Shown here: one piece after another, positions 47,162 through 55,422 of the stretch | How positions within the stretch are numbered: the stretch's first letter is position 1 | How the letters are laid out: every line of letters begins with the position of its first letter | Source: Phocaeicola coprocola DSM 17136 | GTDB lineage: Bacteria > Bacteroidota > Bacteroidia > Bacteroidales > Bacteroidaceae | Assembly: GCF_000154845.1 (NCBI RefSeq) | Contig: NZ_DS981490.1 | Location: 93,030-157,029 of the forward strand | DNA length: 64,000 nt | Direction of reading: 5' to 3' | Notes under the pieces: model-generated | Databases searched by the model: none | The model's input: only the letters and a program-made list of their open reading frames with translations | What the model was told of the DNA's origin: nothing | Made by a program: the position numbers and the translations under genes

Positions 47162-48888
47162 TTACTCTACATAAAGGTCAATACCTGTCTGACGTAATGA
47201 GTGAGATTCCGTCAAACTGCATACTTTCCAAAAGAATACCCGGCTGTGGTGCTACCACTTTGGAGCTTGAAACCCAAAGAAATTCCATTATCGTAGTTCC
47301 CAATGTACCCGTCATCAAAAGCAAGTGCGGAAAATACAGCAATCTGTTAGGCGTTTATGAAGATGTCACAACAGATAAGATTCGCAATTATCTGACTAAT
47401 AACAGACTACATAAGATAATGACTACTCCCGAAAGTTTTGGAAAAGTGAAAAACGCTTGCAGTGGTATTGACATTTATAATCATTTCTTCCTGCTGATGG
47501 ATGAATGCCACCAATTAATCAAGGATGTGGATTACAGAACGGACATAGTGCTGCCCATGAATGACTTTTTTCGTTTCAAAAGCAAGGCTCTTGTTTCCGC
47601 CACTCCTATCGGATTCAGTGACCCAAGATTTAAAGAGTTTGAAACAGTGGAAGTAAGTGCCGATTATGATTACAGACAAGAAATTGCGGTTACACATACT
47701 TATAATATATACAAGGCAATAAGTGAATATTTAGGCAATCACACAGAGGAAACAGTCTGCTTTTTCGTCAATTCCGTGGTAATGATTTACTCCATAATGA
47801 AACAGTTCGGCATATTGGAGGATTCTACCGTTTACTGTGCGCCAAAAAGCCGTTTGAAACTGAAAAATGAATACTCCTTTGATAATGCTTATAATGATTG
47901 GAACGCAGATACCATGAAGAAATATAACTTCTTCACTGGCAGATTCTTTACGGCATTCGACTTGGATTTGCCTTATCAGCCCGATTTGGTAATGGTTACA
48001 GACCCTTATAATTCCGAATATACCATACTTGACATAGATACGGACTGCATACAGATTTGCGGAAGATTCCGTAACGGTATAAAATCGGCAACACATATCT
48101 ATCGGGTGAATCCCGAAATCATAACCAAAGACAGGGAACAGATAGAATGGGAAATTTCGGCACATGAATTTGCCTATAACACGATACAAACCTTATACAA
48201 AAGTGCGGATAACAGAGAAAGCAGATTCGCTTTCGGTGCAGTTCTTGAAACCATGCCGTTCCGTAAATTCCTATATTCGGACTTTACAAAGAACTGGTTT
48301 GCCATAGACAATGAGATTAATTCCGTATTGGTGAACAACAGATACCAATCAAGACAAAAAATAATGAATTGGTACAATGATTGTCATTTCTTCAATCCCA
48401 CATTTGAGAATTGCGAATATAATGAGAATGACGAGAAATTAAAGATTATCAAGGCTGCACGCTCGGTAAAGGACAAGCGCAGAAAAATGGTACAGCAACT
48501 TGGTGAAATGGAAACTCCCTATTCAGAATATGCCTTAGACTATATCAATGATATACGGAAGATTGACCCGTTCATTGTGGAAGCGTTTGAGACTTTGGGC
48601 AAAGAGAGGATAGAAGAACTTAACTATTCCAAAAAGAAAATCAAAGAAGAAATGATTCTGACACAACGTAAGGGGAATAAAGTTATCAGACTGGTTAAGA
48701 ATATATTCAAGGTTGGTAACAGATATTCCAATGAGAAAATAGTTAATGAATTAACGAGAATATATGAGAGATTGAACATACACCCCGAAGAAAATATAGA
48801 ACCGAAACTTATCGGTCTCTATTATCAAGCAAATCCATTTAAATCGGGTAATATAAGAGGCTATCAATTAAATTCGGAATTAGTTTAG
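47158..48888 (+). CDS. SF2 helicase-like ATPase with variant P-loop
   Basis: A 576-aa protein with superfamily 2 motifs in order. RIPGCGATTLELE (residues 26-38) is in the P-loop position but has alanine (A32) where the catalytic lysine normally sits. LLMDECHQL is the DExH box, ALVSATPIG is motif III, and DCIQICGRFRNG corresponds to motif VI. The C-terminal third is helical and basic. Related proteins with PGCGATT occur in Bacteroidetes mobile elements, so the variant is probably a family trait. A role in replication or maintenance of the excised island is likely but unproven. Confidence 0.7.
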   Translation: MITLHKGQYLSDVMSEIPSNCILSKRIPGCGATTLELETQRNSIIVVPNVPVIKSKCGKYSNLLGVYEDVTTDKIRNYLTNNRLHKIMTTPESFGKVKNACSGIDIYNHFFLLMDECHQLIKDVDYRTDIVLPMNDFFRFKSKALVSATPIGFSDPRFKEFETVEVSADYDYRQEIAVTHTYNIYKAISEYLGNHTEETVCFFVNSVVMIYSIMKQFGILEDSTVYCAPKSRLKLKNEYSFDNAYNDWNADTMKKYNFFTGRFFTAFDLDLPYQPDLVMVTDPYNSEYTILDIDTDCIQICGRFRNGIKSATHIYRVNPEIITKDREQIEWEISAHEFAYNTIQTLYKSADNRESRFAFGAVLETMPFRKFLYSDFTKNWFAIDNEINSVLVNNRYQSRQKIMNWYNDCHFFNPTFENCEYNENDEKLKIIKAARSVKDKRRKMVQQLGEMETPYSEYALDYINDIRKIDPFIVEAFETLGKERIEELNYSKKKIKEEMILTQRKGNKVIRLVKNIFKVGNRYSNEKIVNELTRIYERLNIHPEENIEPKLIGLYYQANPFKSGNIRGYQLNSELV

Positions 48889-49373
48889 CTAAATGGGACA
48901 AAATCTCATTTTCTTGCCTTTCTATACCCGATACAGAAATTAAGTAAAATGTCCCTATCAACCTTAATAACTAATGAAACAGAGTAATTTTCGTACTAAC
49001 TAATAATATACAGTCGCAGGAAATTCTTGCGGCTTTTATTTTTGGCACAGAACCACAGCCCCACATTTTCCCCGATTCCGATTTTCCGAATATTTCCACG
49101 TTAGGAAGAGTTATATAGTACCTACTTTATAATATGCCACATATACCTAATACCATTAAAAAGACTACCTTATTAAAGAATCACCTATATTCAGTTTGGC
49201 TGAAAGTCAAGAGAGCAAATATTATAAGGTACTTTATACAGAAAGCCCCCTCCCCATTCAGTCAGTAAGCTAAAATATATAAGAGTGTCTGCCTTACGAG
49301 TTCACAACCCAATTAGTCCCCCCTCTGTACATTGATATAAAAAGAATTATTAATCATTTAAACTTTTATCAAT
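48889..49373. other. Non-coding stretch with a terminator
   Basis: A 485-bp region without a convincing gene. A hairpin at 49013-49033 (GTCGCAGG/CTTGCGGC) followed by TTTTATTTTT is a terminator for the helicase-like operon. The remainder is A/T-rich, with a C-rich patch near 49245-49255 and 49317-49323, and probably holds the promoter of the DUF3871 gene. A replication or transfer origin could lie here, but no repeat array or nick-site consensus was recognised. Confidence 0.5.
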
Positions 49374-50390
49374 ATGAGAAATTTAGCTATCATGCCAACA
49401 GAGAACAGAGAGAGAATGAATTTAGGTGAGTTTGCAGAAGAAGCAACCATTATTGAAGAAACTGCAATATCTAACAAGTCTTTACATTTCATAGAGGCAA
49501 ACACACAAGAAGTTTCTTTAAGTCACTTGAAAAATGACTGCATTACTCCAGTGTTTGCCAAAGACAATGAGCTTACAGTAAACCATGCTGCATTTATTGA
49601 AACTGTTTGGGAAGCTGCAAACTCCTACTACAATGGTGAGGCTATTGGAACGCCCGATATTCGTGTTAGTCATGTGATTAAGGGTCGTATTCCCGAAGCT
49701 ATCCACAAACCTGCTAATCAGTTGTTAGAATCAGACAAAACTATCTATTATGAAAGGGCAGCTTTCAGTATTGACATTCCTACAATCTATGAAACGGTTG
49801 AGGGTAACAAGTTGAACCTTTCAATAGTAGGGGTTAGAGCCTATAACCAAATGAATCTGTATTCAAAGAAAGTTCCAGAGTTGTTTAGGTTGGCAATAGG
49901 CTTTAAGAACCAAGTATGTTGCAATATGTGCATCTTTACAGACGGTTACAAGGATGATTTAAGAGTGAGCAATACAAGTGAACTTTACCGTTCTGCCTTG
50001 GAACTGTTCAACAACTACAATCCTGCCAAACATCTGCATTTGATGCAAAAGTTGGGCAATACTTCAATGAGTGAGCATCAATTCTGCCAAATATTGGGTA
50101 AAATGAGACTTTATCAGTGTTTGCCCAATGGCTACCAAAAGAGACTGCCAAGAATGTTGCTTACTGATACACAAATAAACAGTGTTGCAAAAGCCTACAT
50201 TAATGATGAGAACTTTGGCAGCTTTGGAAATGACTTGAATATGTGGAAATTTTATAATTTGCTCACTGGAGCAAATAAAAGTTCATATATTGATTCATTC
50301 TTAGACCGCTCTTTAAATGCTACTGAAATGGCAGTTGGAATTAATGCAGCCTTGCATGGGGATGAGCATTACAAATGGTTTATTGACTAA
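49374..50390 (+). CDS. DUF3871 family protein
   Basis: A 338-aa protein with the highly conserved DUF3871 core: FIETVWEAANSYYNGE, IRVSHVIKGRIPEAIHKP and LSIVGVRAYNQMNLYSKK, all between residues about 80 and 180. The family is frequent in Bacteroidetes conjugative and mobilisable elements; function unknown. It is closed by a hairpin that is repeated after the next gene. Confidence 0.85.
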   Translation: MRNLAIMPTENRERMNLGEFAEEATIIEETAISNKSLHFIEANTQEVSLSHLKNDCITPVFAKDNELTVNHAAFIETVWEAANSYYNGEAIGTPDIRVSHVIKGRIPEAIHKPANQLLESDKTIYYERAAFSIDIPTIYETVEGNKLNLSIVGVRAYNQMNLYSKKVPELFRLAIGFKNQVCCNMCIFTDGYKDDLRVSNTSELYRSALELFNNYNPAKHLHLMQKLGNTSMSEHQFCQILGKMRLYQCLPNGYQKRLPRMLLTDTQINSVAKAYINDENFGSFGNDLNMWKFYNLLTGANKSSYIDSFLDRSLNATEMAVGINAALHGDEHYKWFID

Positions 50391-50398
50391 TTAATGAG

Positions 50399-50432
50399 AG
50401 GACATCTATTTATTAGGTGTCCTTTCTTATCT
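50399..50432 (+). terminator. Terminator after the DUF3871 gene
   Basis: AGGACATCT (50399-50407) and AGGTGTCCT (50415-50423, one G:T) followed by TTCTTAT. Nearly the same sequence recurs at 50743-50776. Confidence 0.75.
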
Positions 50433-50460
50433 ATTTTACAAACCTTTTAAATAATGAGAT

Positions 50461-50733
50461 ATGGAATTACAAGAAAGCCGTGAATATAAGGCTGCAAAAG
50501 AATTGGAAAGAGCTTTGAATGATATGAGTTGGAATCCTCAAAAATTTGCTGAAAGTACAAGATATTATCACCGTACATTACAGCAGGAATTAATGAAAAC
50601 CATTGTGGCAATCATTAAAATGGTTGGTGATAAGGGGTACAGAACAGACCTTAGAAATCAAGCCTCACATGAACTTTGCAGAAAGATTATTGACAGTGGG
50701 GTATTGGATGATTGTTACTTGCCTTTTATATAA
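50461..50733 (+). CDS. Small hypothetical protein
   Basis: A 90-aa, helical, charged protein (MELQESREYKAAKELERAL) of unknown family. It lies between two copies of the same terminator, 70 bp after the DUF3871 gene. No membrane segment or signal peptide is seen. An accessory or regulatory role is possible. Confidence 0.6.
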   Translation: MELQESREYKAAKELERALNDMSWNPQKFAESTRYYHRTLQQELMKTIVAIIKMVGDKGYRTDLRNQASHELCRKIIDSGVLDDCYLPFI

Positions 50734-50742
50734 TGTAATGAG

Positions 50743-50778
50743 AGGACATCTATTTATTTAGGTGTCCTTTCTTTTTTA
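50743..50778 (+). terminator. Terminator after the 90-aa protein gene
   Basis: AGGACATCT (50743-50751) and AGGTGTCCT (50760-50768) followed by TTCTTTTTT. It is a near copy of the terminator at 50399, including the preceding ATGAG, which points to duplication of a gene-plus-terminator unit. Confidence 0.8.
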
Positions 50779-50799
50779 TTCACTTAAAAATACTACAAA

Positions 50800-50925
50800 A
50801 TGGAAGATAATGGAAAATTGATTTTATGGGGTACATTGGTAGTTCTACTACTGATAATGATTGGTATTATCAATCCTTTTTTGCTGATACTGATTTTATC
50901 CATCTTTATTTATGCGCAATCTTAG
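50800..50925 (+). CDS. Small hydrophobic membrane protein
   Basis: A 41-aa reading frame starting MEDNGKLILWGTLVVLLLI. Two hydrophobic stretches (about residues 8-24 and 27-38) are separated by NP, as in small hairpin membrane proteins. It begins 32 bp after a terminator and ends at TAG 50923-50925. A longer frame (50826-51026) overlaps it in another phase but has less protein-like composition. Small membrane peptides of this kind are common in mobile elements; the role is unknown. Confidence 0.5.
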   Translation: MEDNGKLILWGTLVVLLLIMIGIINPFLLILILSIFIYAQS

Positions 50926-51026
50926 TTACACTTTTTTATTGGAATGGGACAAAGTTTGAAATTTCTGTTGTTATCATACCTTTTTCAGAAATAGAGAATT
51001 TTGTCCCGTTCTCTAATATACAGTAA

Positions 51027-51394
51027 CTTTCAAAAACTGCAATGTAAGAGAAACTACAAATAATGGTTATATCTAAATCTGATAGGGCATAGTTCCAAGC
51101 CAAACAGATTGCGATAACGTAATTAGCCCTACATTAATGCAAGCGTAAGAAAATTATCTTTTTAAAAAGCCATGATATGGCTTGTAGTTTATGGTATGTG
51201 CAATTTTGGGGAACTACTTATATGCCATACTAATCTACTGATTATTTAGCTATTCCATAAAATAATTTCTGAATTATGCAAACATATGCAAAGTATTGAA
51301 ATACAGTTTATTTTGATAATTCAAATTAAACACATAGCTTTGCAGTGTCCGTTTACAAAATCCCATTTATTTAATCATTTAAAATTTATCAGCT
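51027..51394. other. Non-coding stretch with hairpins and a promoter
   Basis: A 368-bp region without a clear gene. It contains the stem AAGCCAT/ATGGCTT (51167-51173 and 51177-51183) and distant complementary segments (AGGGC near 51089, GCCCT near 51126). A full promoter sits at 51312-51342, with TTTG (51312-51315), 19 bp, then TAGCTTTG (51335-51342), serving the gene at 51395. The first part could be a small RNA, but no start signal was found. Confidence 0.5.
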
Positions 51395-51895
51395 ATGAGT
51401 AATCTTAAAACTTACTTCAAGAAAAGTGTGTCCGTATGTAAGAAAAGCTCTGCCTATATAAGAGCTATACTCGTTCTTGCAAAGGCACTATATCATGCAA
51501 TGGTGGGCAATGGAAATTATGAGGTATCATTTACCAAGATAGGGCGCAAATGGTACTGTAATGTTCCGGGCTTTCCCAAAGAACTGTTTGAACATACGCT
51601 CATGGTTAGTGGTGCATCCAACTATCTTGAATATTACTCTCGTGGAGAAAATGAGATTGTGGCTACTATCAGAATTGCTAAAGAATGGGAAGATAAGTTT
51701 TATTGCGGAGTTAGATTATATAAGGTAAGTTCCACTTTAACGGGTGGTGCTTTCTATAAAGACCCAAGCGGAAATTTTGGTGAAGAACTTTGGCTTTGTC
51801 CCGTTACTCTATTCTTATTGGGCAAATACCCGAAACTAATCTTTATCTATAAGATTAACAAAAACTACCTGCATTGTCCCATCTGTATTGAGTGA
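51395..51895 (+). CDS. Hypothetical protein, DUF6717-like
   Basis: A 166-aa protein. After a basic N terminus comes a beta-rich region (YEVSFTKIGRKWYCNVPGFP, then LMVSGASNYLEYYS) that resembles the DUF6717 type found in Bacteroides mobile elements. It ends with a hydrophobic stretch and CPICIE. Function unknown. It has its own consensus promoter and therefore its own regulation. Confidence 0.55.
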   Translation: MSNLKTYFKKSVSVCKKSSAYIRAILVLAKALYHAMVGNGNYEVSFTKIGRKWYCNVPGFPKELFEHTLMVSGASNYLEYYSRGENEIVATIRIAKEWEDKFYCGVRLYKVSSTLTGGAFYKDPSGNFGEELWLCPVTLFLLGKYPKLIFIYKINKNYLHCPICIE

Positions 51896-51944
51896 TTGGG
51901 CAAATTTATCCTCACAGATACCGCTATAATTGCAAATGAATCAC

Positions 51945-51952
51945 TAATTTTG
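51945..51952 (+). promoter_or_regulatory. -7 element of the 88-aa protein gene
   Basis: TAATTTTG, an exact TAnnTTTG match 29 bp before the ATG at 51982. No -33 box at the usual distance. Confidence 0.5.
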
Positions 51953-51981
51953 TGGTCTAATTAACTAAAAACACAATAGAT

Positions 51982-52248
51982 ATGGAAGGTATGTTCTCTT
52001 TAGGCAATGTTGGATTATGGAGAATGGCAAGCAATGGCTATATGTCTCTAACTGGAGAAGTGGGTGAATTATTCATTACCAAAATTTTAGGAACTATCAT
52101 TCTTAAATTGAAATATAAAGATATTGTTTACGCAGTTTCAAAAAACGCAAATGAAAGATATTTTAGAGTACCAACCTCGGAAGGTGGATATTTCTTCTAC
52201 TTTGACAGCTTTAATGAATTAAAAGAGGCTATTGAAAAAGGCAAATAG
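51982..52248 (+). CDS. Small hypothetical protein
   Basis: An 88-aa protein, beta-rich in the middle (LFITKILGTIILKLKYKDIV), of unknown family. It has no signal peptide and lies alone between its own promoter and a 650-bp non-coding stretch. Confidence 0.55.
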   Translation: MEGMFSLGNVGLWRMASNGYMSLTGEVGELFITKILGTIILKLKYKDIVYAVSKNANERYFRVPTSEGGYFFYFDSFNELKEAIEKGK

Positions 52249-52580
52249 CAGACTGATTATTAAATAGTTCGCAGTATTTGCGGACTTTTTTTATATCCAT
52301 TATGAAGATTAGATACTTCTTTCATTCATTACTTAGTTAGGCAACAAACCCATATACCTTATAATCTCTAATAGAACTACATCTTTCAATCCGCAGAAAC
52401 TACGGGTACTTTTTTCGGGAAGAAATCTTCTTATAGTCCCCATTCAAAAAAAGTACCTGCTTATGCTATTACAAAGAAAAGAAGCTGAATACTTCTCTAA
52501 TTACTTACTAAAGATATGCTTTAGAACATTTAGAACTGCATTTATCAGCGTTTTATCTTTAGCTATTCAAAACTTTTCGC

Positions 52581-52588
52581 TAACTTTG
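52581..52588 (+). promoter_or_regulatory. Promoter of the structured RNA / envelope operon leader
   Basis: TAACTTTG is an exact -7 element. TTTA at 52558-52561 lies 19 bp upstream, one base off the -33 consensus. It would start RNA near 52594, about 300 nt before the first envelope gene. Confidence 0.6.
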
Positions 52589-52593
52589 CAACA

Positions 52594-52856
52594 ATTCCAG
52601 TAGTCTTAATGCGTTAAGACACTGAAAGGACATATTTAACGAAAAGGTGTTATTGAAATTATCTTTATTGGTAAATTCTCGCAAAATTTTCCTGTAGCAA
52701 AGATAATGGACGGTAGCACCACATCTTTGGTATGTATAGCCATTATTGGCTTTCTACATATCCTTTGGTGTGGGCTATTGTCTTTATCCGCTACGAGGCA
52801 ATGCGAGAAGCCCACCAATGGATAAGGATGATAAGTTCCCACACCTTATTTTTTTA
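52594..52856 (+). ncRNA. Candidate structured RNA or attenuating leader
   Basis: From the predicted start near 52594 three hairpins follow. First is a perfect 7-bp stem GTCTTAA/TTAAGAC closing a TGCG loop (52603-52620). Second is a long stem between TATCCTTTGGTGTGGGCT (52759-52776) and AGCCCACCAATGGATA (52809-52824). Third is ATAAGG/CCTTAT (52822-52827 and 52844-52849) followed by seven T's, which looks like an intrinsic terminator. The third overlaps the second by three bases. This could be a stand-alone RNA of about 260 nt or a riboswitch-like attenuator of the operon at 52899. Confidence 0.5.
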
Positions 52857-52898
52857 TTCGCTTCTTCGGGGAATTGGGAAGTACAATATTAGTGAGCA

Positions 52899-53369
52899 AT
52901 GAAGAAGATTATTTCAATTTTAGCTTTTACAGTATTGCCAACAGTTGCTTATTCACAACTTCCATTAGTTGAATACAAACCCGTAATAGTTGGCAAAAGT
53001 AATAACAACAGTAGCAACGAACATAACCAAGGTAATAGTAATGAGTATTTCCCGAATGTGCCTTCATATTCTACTCCTAATCGTTCCACCACACAAAACT
53101 ATCAGACAATAGGAGCATATTTTTTTGATACAAGTTCACAGAATTTTAAAAGAACGAAAATTAAAATCAATTTCGGGGAATCCTATTCGGGAGAAACTGA
53201 AATCTATGTTAGGGCAGTATTAGACCGTTCTTTATATAGAGAAAGTTGGAGAGACTGTAACAACAGAGCCGTTAGGGTCAATGCTTTGTTAGACAAGGAA
53301 ATTATAGTGAATAATTTTGAATGGAAAGTAGAGCATACGGCTTTGGGTACTATTTACTTTAATTACTAA
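52899..53369 (+). CDS. Secreted hypothetical protein, first gene of the envelope operon
   Basis: A 156-aa protein with a signal peptide (MKKIISILAFTVLPTVAYSQ), an asparagine/serine-rich low-complexity linker (about 35-70), and a C-terminal beta-rich domain (IKINFGESYSGETEIYVRA). Not recognised. It lies 11 bp before the next secreted-protein gene. Probably periplasmic or surface-exposed. Confidence 0.6.
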   Translation: MKKIISILAFTVLPTVAYSQLPLVEYKPVIVGKSNNNSSNEHNQGNSNEYFPNVPSYSTPNRSTTQNYQTIGAYFFDTSSQNFKRTKIKINFGESYSGETEIYVRAVLDRSLYRESWRDCNNRAVRVNALLDKEIIVNNFEWKVEHTALGTIYFNY

Positions 53370-53380
53370 TTGTTGAGATT

Positions 53381-53887
53381 ATGAGAACTTTTATTCTGAT
53401 TTTGTTTTCTCTATGCTTTGTCACCATATATGGGACAAATACAGAAAGTAATGATGTTGCATTATCCATAAACCAAAATTTTCAAGGCAGTTTTTCCTAT
53501 AAATATGGTGAACGGAGAATAGACAAAGAACTGTATATACATAATTTAGGGAATAATGTTCAATCTTATATCGCAAGTAAAAATTGGAATGAATATAAAT
53601 GTGAGGAATTTAGAAATGCGTATGGGAAATATATGGATGCACTGAAAAAAGACAGACTATCCGCAGATGATTTTGGAACAATATATGATTCTAAAGGAGA
53701 GTTAGGAAATGCTGACAATGATGATTATTGGTATGACAACAAAGGAAATAGGATAAGTGGTGCGGAGTACAGAGCTTTAAGTGTACGCAAACAAAAGAAG
53801 TATCGGGCTTTTTATGCCAATAAAGAAGTTGCCACATATTTCAATGAGATTGCTAAGGCTATAGTAAACAGAAGATATTCAGATTAA
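53381..53887 (+). CDS. Secreted hypothetical protein
   Basis: A 168-aa protein with a signal peptide (MRTFILILFSLCFVTIYG). The rest is charged and aromatic, with an aspartate/asparagine-rich segment (ELGNADNDDYWYDNKGNRIS) that might bind calcium. Family unknown. It lies 18 bp before the lipoprotein gene. Confidence 0.6.
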   Translation: MRTFILILFSLCFVTIYGTNTESNDVALSINQNFQGSFSYKYGERRIDKELYIHNLGNNVQSYIASKNWNEYKCEEFRNAYGKYMDALKKDRLSADDFGTIYDSKGELGNADNDDYWYDNKGNRISGAEYRALSVRKQKKYRAFYANKEVATYFNEIAKAIVNRRYSD

Positions 53888-53905
53888 CAATCGAACTATA
53901 CGGTT

Positions 53906-54298
53906 ATGAAAAAATATTTATTAGGACTTCTACTGTTTTTCGTTTCATGTGGAATAGGTAAAACCTATCTATATGAATTAGACTTTACGGAAGATAAAGA
54001 CAGAAAATCGGGAAATATATTCAATGTGTTCGTACATGACAAAAAAGGTAACGCTTTCGATGGAACAGCATGGTCAAGCGATGGAAAAACTCTATCCATA
54101 GAAGTAAACAATGGCATTCTTGTTTGCTTAAAGATGTATTATGAAAATGGGGAAATGGCTACATATAGCACATTACAACAACGTACCTATTATGATAAAG
54201 ATGGGAATGTGATAAGCGAAACAGATTTTAGAGCAGGAATAGATTCTGAAACTTTGTCACGCATGAGGATGGCTTCAATGGAGTTAGAGAAAAGATAG
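53906..54298 (+). CDS. Small lipoprotein
   Basis: A 130-aa protein with a lipoprotein signal (MKKYLLGLLLFFVSCGIG, lipidated Cys16). The C-terminal part contains YYENGEMATYS and YYDKDGNVISETDF, short repeats resembling MORN/toxin-antitoxin-type YDxxGN strands seen in surface proteins. Function unknown. Confidence 0.6.
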   Translation: MKKYLLGLLLFFVSCGIGKTYLYELDFTEDKDRKSGNIFNVFVHDKKGNAFDGTAWSSDGKTLSIEVNNGILVCLKMYYENGEMATYSTLQQRTYYDKDGNVISETDFRAGIDSETLSRMRMASMELEKR

Positions 54299-54357
54299 CT
54301 TAGATAACAGCCCAATATGATTCAAACCTCAATAATATATAATTAAAGTAGCTAAGT

Positions 54358-54651
54358 ATGAAGCAGTTAAATAAATGCGTGTTGTTTTTTATCGTGCTAT
54401 TCCTCAATACTACTTATCTATTTGCAGACATTGGTAATCGTGGTAGATGGGATAACGGTGGAACTTCTAATTTTGGAATGTCCTTATGGGTACTTTTGGG
54501 TATTATCGCAGGAGGATTCTTTGCATGTATTTTTATTAAAAACGGCTTGGAGAATGGATTCAAAGACAAGGAACTGAATAAAACTGGATGTATGTCAATA
54601 ATTGCTACTATTGTTGGATTATTGGTTTTAGTATCTATGTGTTCACATTAA
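54358..54651 (+). CDS. Small membrane protein
   Basis: A 97-aa protein with a signal-like N terminus (VLFFIVLFLNTTYLFA), a glycine/arginine-rich external patch (NRGRWDNGGTSNFG), then two transmembrane helices (about 44-64 and 80-95) around a short charged loop. Family unknown; likely inner membrane. Confidence 0.55.
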   Translation: MKQLNKCVLFFIVLFLNTTYLFADIGNRGRWDNGGTSNFGMSLWVLLGIIAGGFFACIFIKNGLENGFKDKELNKTGCMSIIATIVGLLVLVSMCSH

Positions 54652-54663
54652 ATAGAAGTATGT

Positions 54664-55008
54664 ATGAAATTCAAATTCTTAGCATTCATATTAATCGCAT
54701 TCAGTATCAATCTATATGCTGATGAATACAAGTTTGATTATGCAGTTATTGACAATGAGAAAGTGACGACTGTAAGTGCTTCAAATATTACAGCCCATCT
54801 TATTAGTGAATCTAAAGCTACTGTAACTTATAAAAATGAGACCGTTACTCTAATATCTAAAGATGGTTACGAATACAAAGGCTTTGGTGAAAGTGGAGTG
54901 GTAATCGTTTCTAATAGAGTGAATGGTGTATTAAGTAGAATTACCATAGGAGGAACTTTTAGAGGACAAACCGTTATACTTGTTTATAAGCGGATTAATA
55001 GCAAATAA
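54664..55008 (+). CDS. Secreted small hypothetical protein
   Basis: A 114-aa protein with a signal peptide (MKFKFLAFILIAFSINLYA) and a beta-rich mature part (VTTVSASNITAHLISESKAT). It is 12 bp after the membrane-protein gene and 13 bp before the next. Unknown family. Confidence 0.55.
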   Translation: MKFKFLAFILIAFSINLYADEYKFDYAVIDNEKVTTVSASNITAHLISESKATVTYKNETVTLISKDGYEYKGFGESGVVIVSNRVNGVLSRITIGGTFRGQTVILVYKRINSK

Positions 55009-55021
55009 CATCTTGATAATT

Positions 55022-55399
55022 ATGGATATTCTCAAATATATTGTATGTCTGATTATTGCAGCTATCATTTATTTTATAGTCGGGCTTATTGCTTGGAATA
55101 TTGTATGTTCATGGGTTGATATGTCATCTTGTACATTAGTGGAAATTAGTAATTATAGAATATACACATACTCTGGAATAGCTTGTATTTCCGCGATTAT
55201 AGCTGAAATAAGAGTAGGAATAAAAAATGGGCGTGATATGGACGGGGCATGTACAATTCTATTTGTCACTGGATTTCTTGCACTTATGGCTAATCATTGG
55301 GAAAGCATGTGGGATAGTGTCGCTGTTATCCTAACTATTTTATACAATATTATAAATATTGTAATAATGGCATATTGCTTTTATAAGAGTAATGAATGA
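55022..55399 (+). CDS. Small multi-pass membrane protein
   Basis: A 125-aa protein with about four hydrophobic helices: a first one at residues 3-25, one near 40-60, one near 75-92, and a last one at the C terminus. The ATG at 55022 is preferred over 54980, which overlaps the preceding gene. Unknown family; likely an inner-membrane partner of the secreted neighbours. Confidence 0.55.
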   Translation: MDILKYIVCLIIAAIIYFIVGLIAWNIVCSWVDMSSCTLVEISNYRIYTYSGIACISAIIAEIRVGIKNGRDMDGACTILFVTGFLALMANHWESMWDSVAVILTILYNIINIVIMAYCFYKSNE

Positions 55400-55422
55400 T
55401 ATTTCCATTTACATAAACTACC

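Larger units (their letters stand above)
52249..52898. other. Non-coding stretch upstream of the envelope operon
   Basis: A 650-bp region without a convincing gene. GGTACTTTTTT (52405-52415) and AAAAAAGTACC (52447-52457) form an 11-bp inverted repeat. From 52581 it contains a promoter and a probable structured RNA (see next entries). CAAAGATA at 52698-52705 reads TATCTTTG on the bottom strand and could fire in the opposite direction. A 68-aa frame on the bottom strand (52636-52842) runs through the hairpin region and is more likely a by-product of structure. Confidence 0.55.

Noticed and set aside
50826..51026. A 66-aa frame overlapping the 41-aa membrane peptide
   Set aside because: It starts inside the better-supported small gene, lacks a coherent membrane or soluble pattern, and has no promoter of its own.
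52636..52842. A 68-aa reading frame on the bottom strand
   Set aside because: It runs through strong hairpins, has no promoter or start context, and its composition is not protein-like; the structured RNA explains the sequence better.
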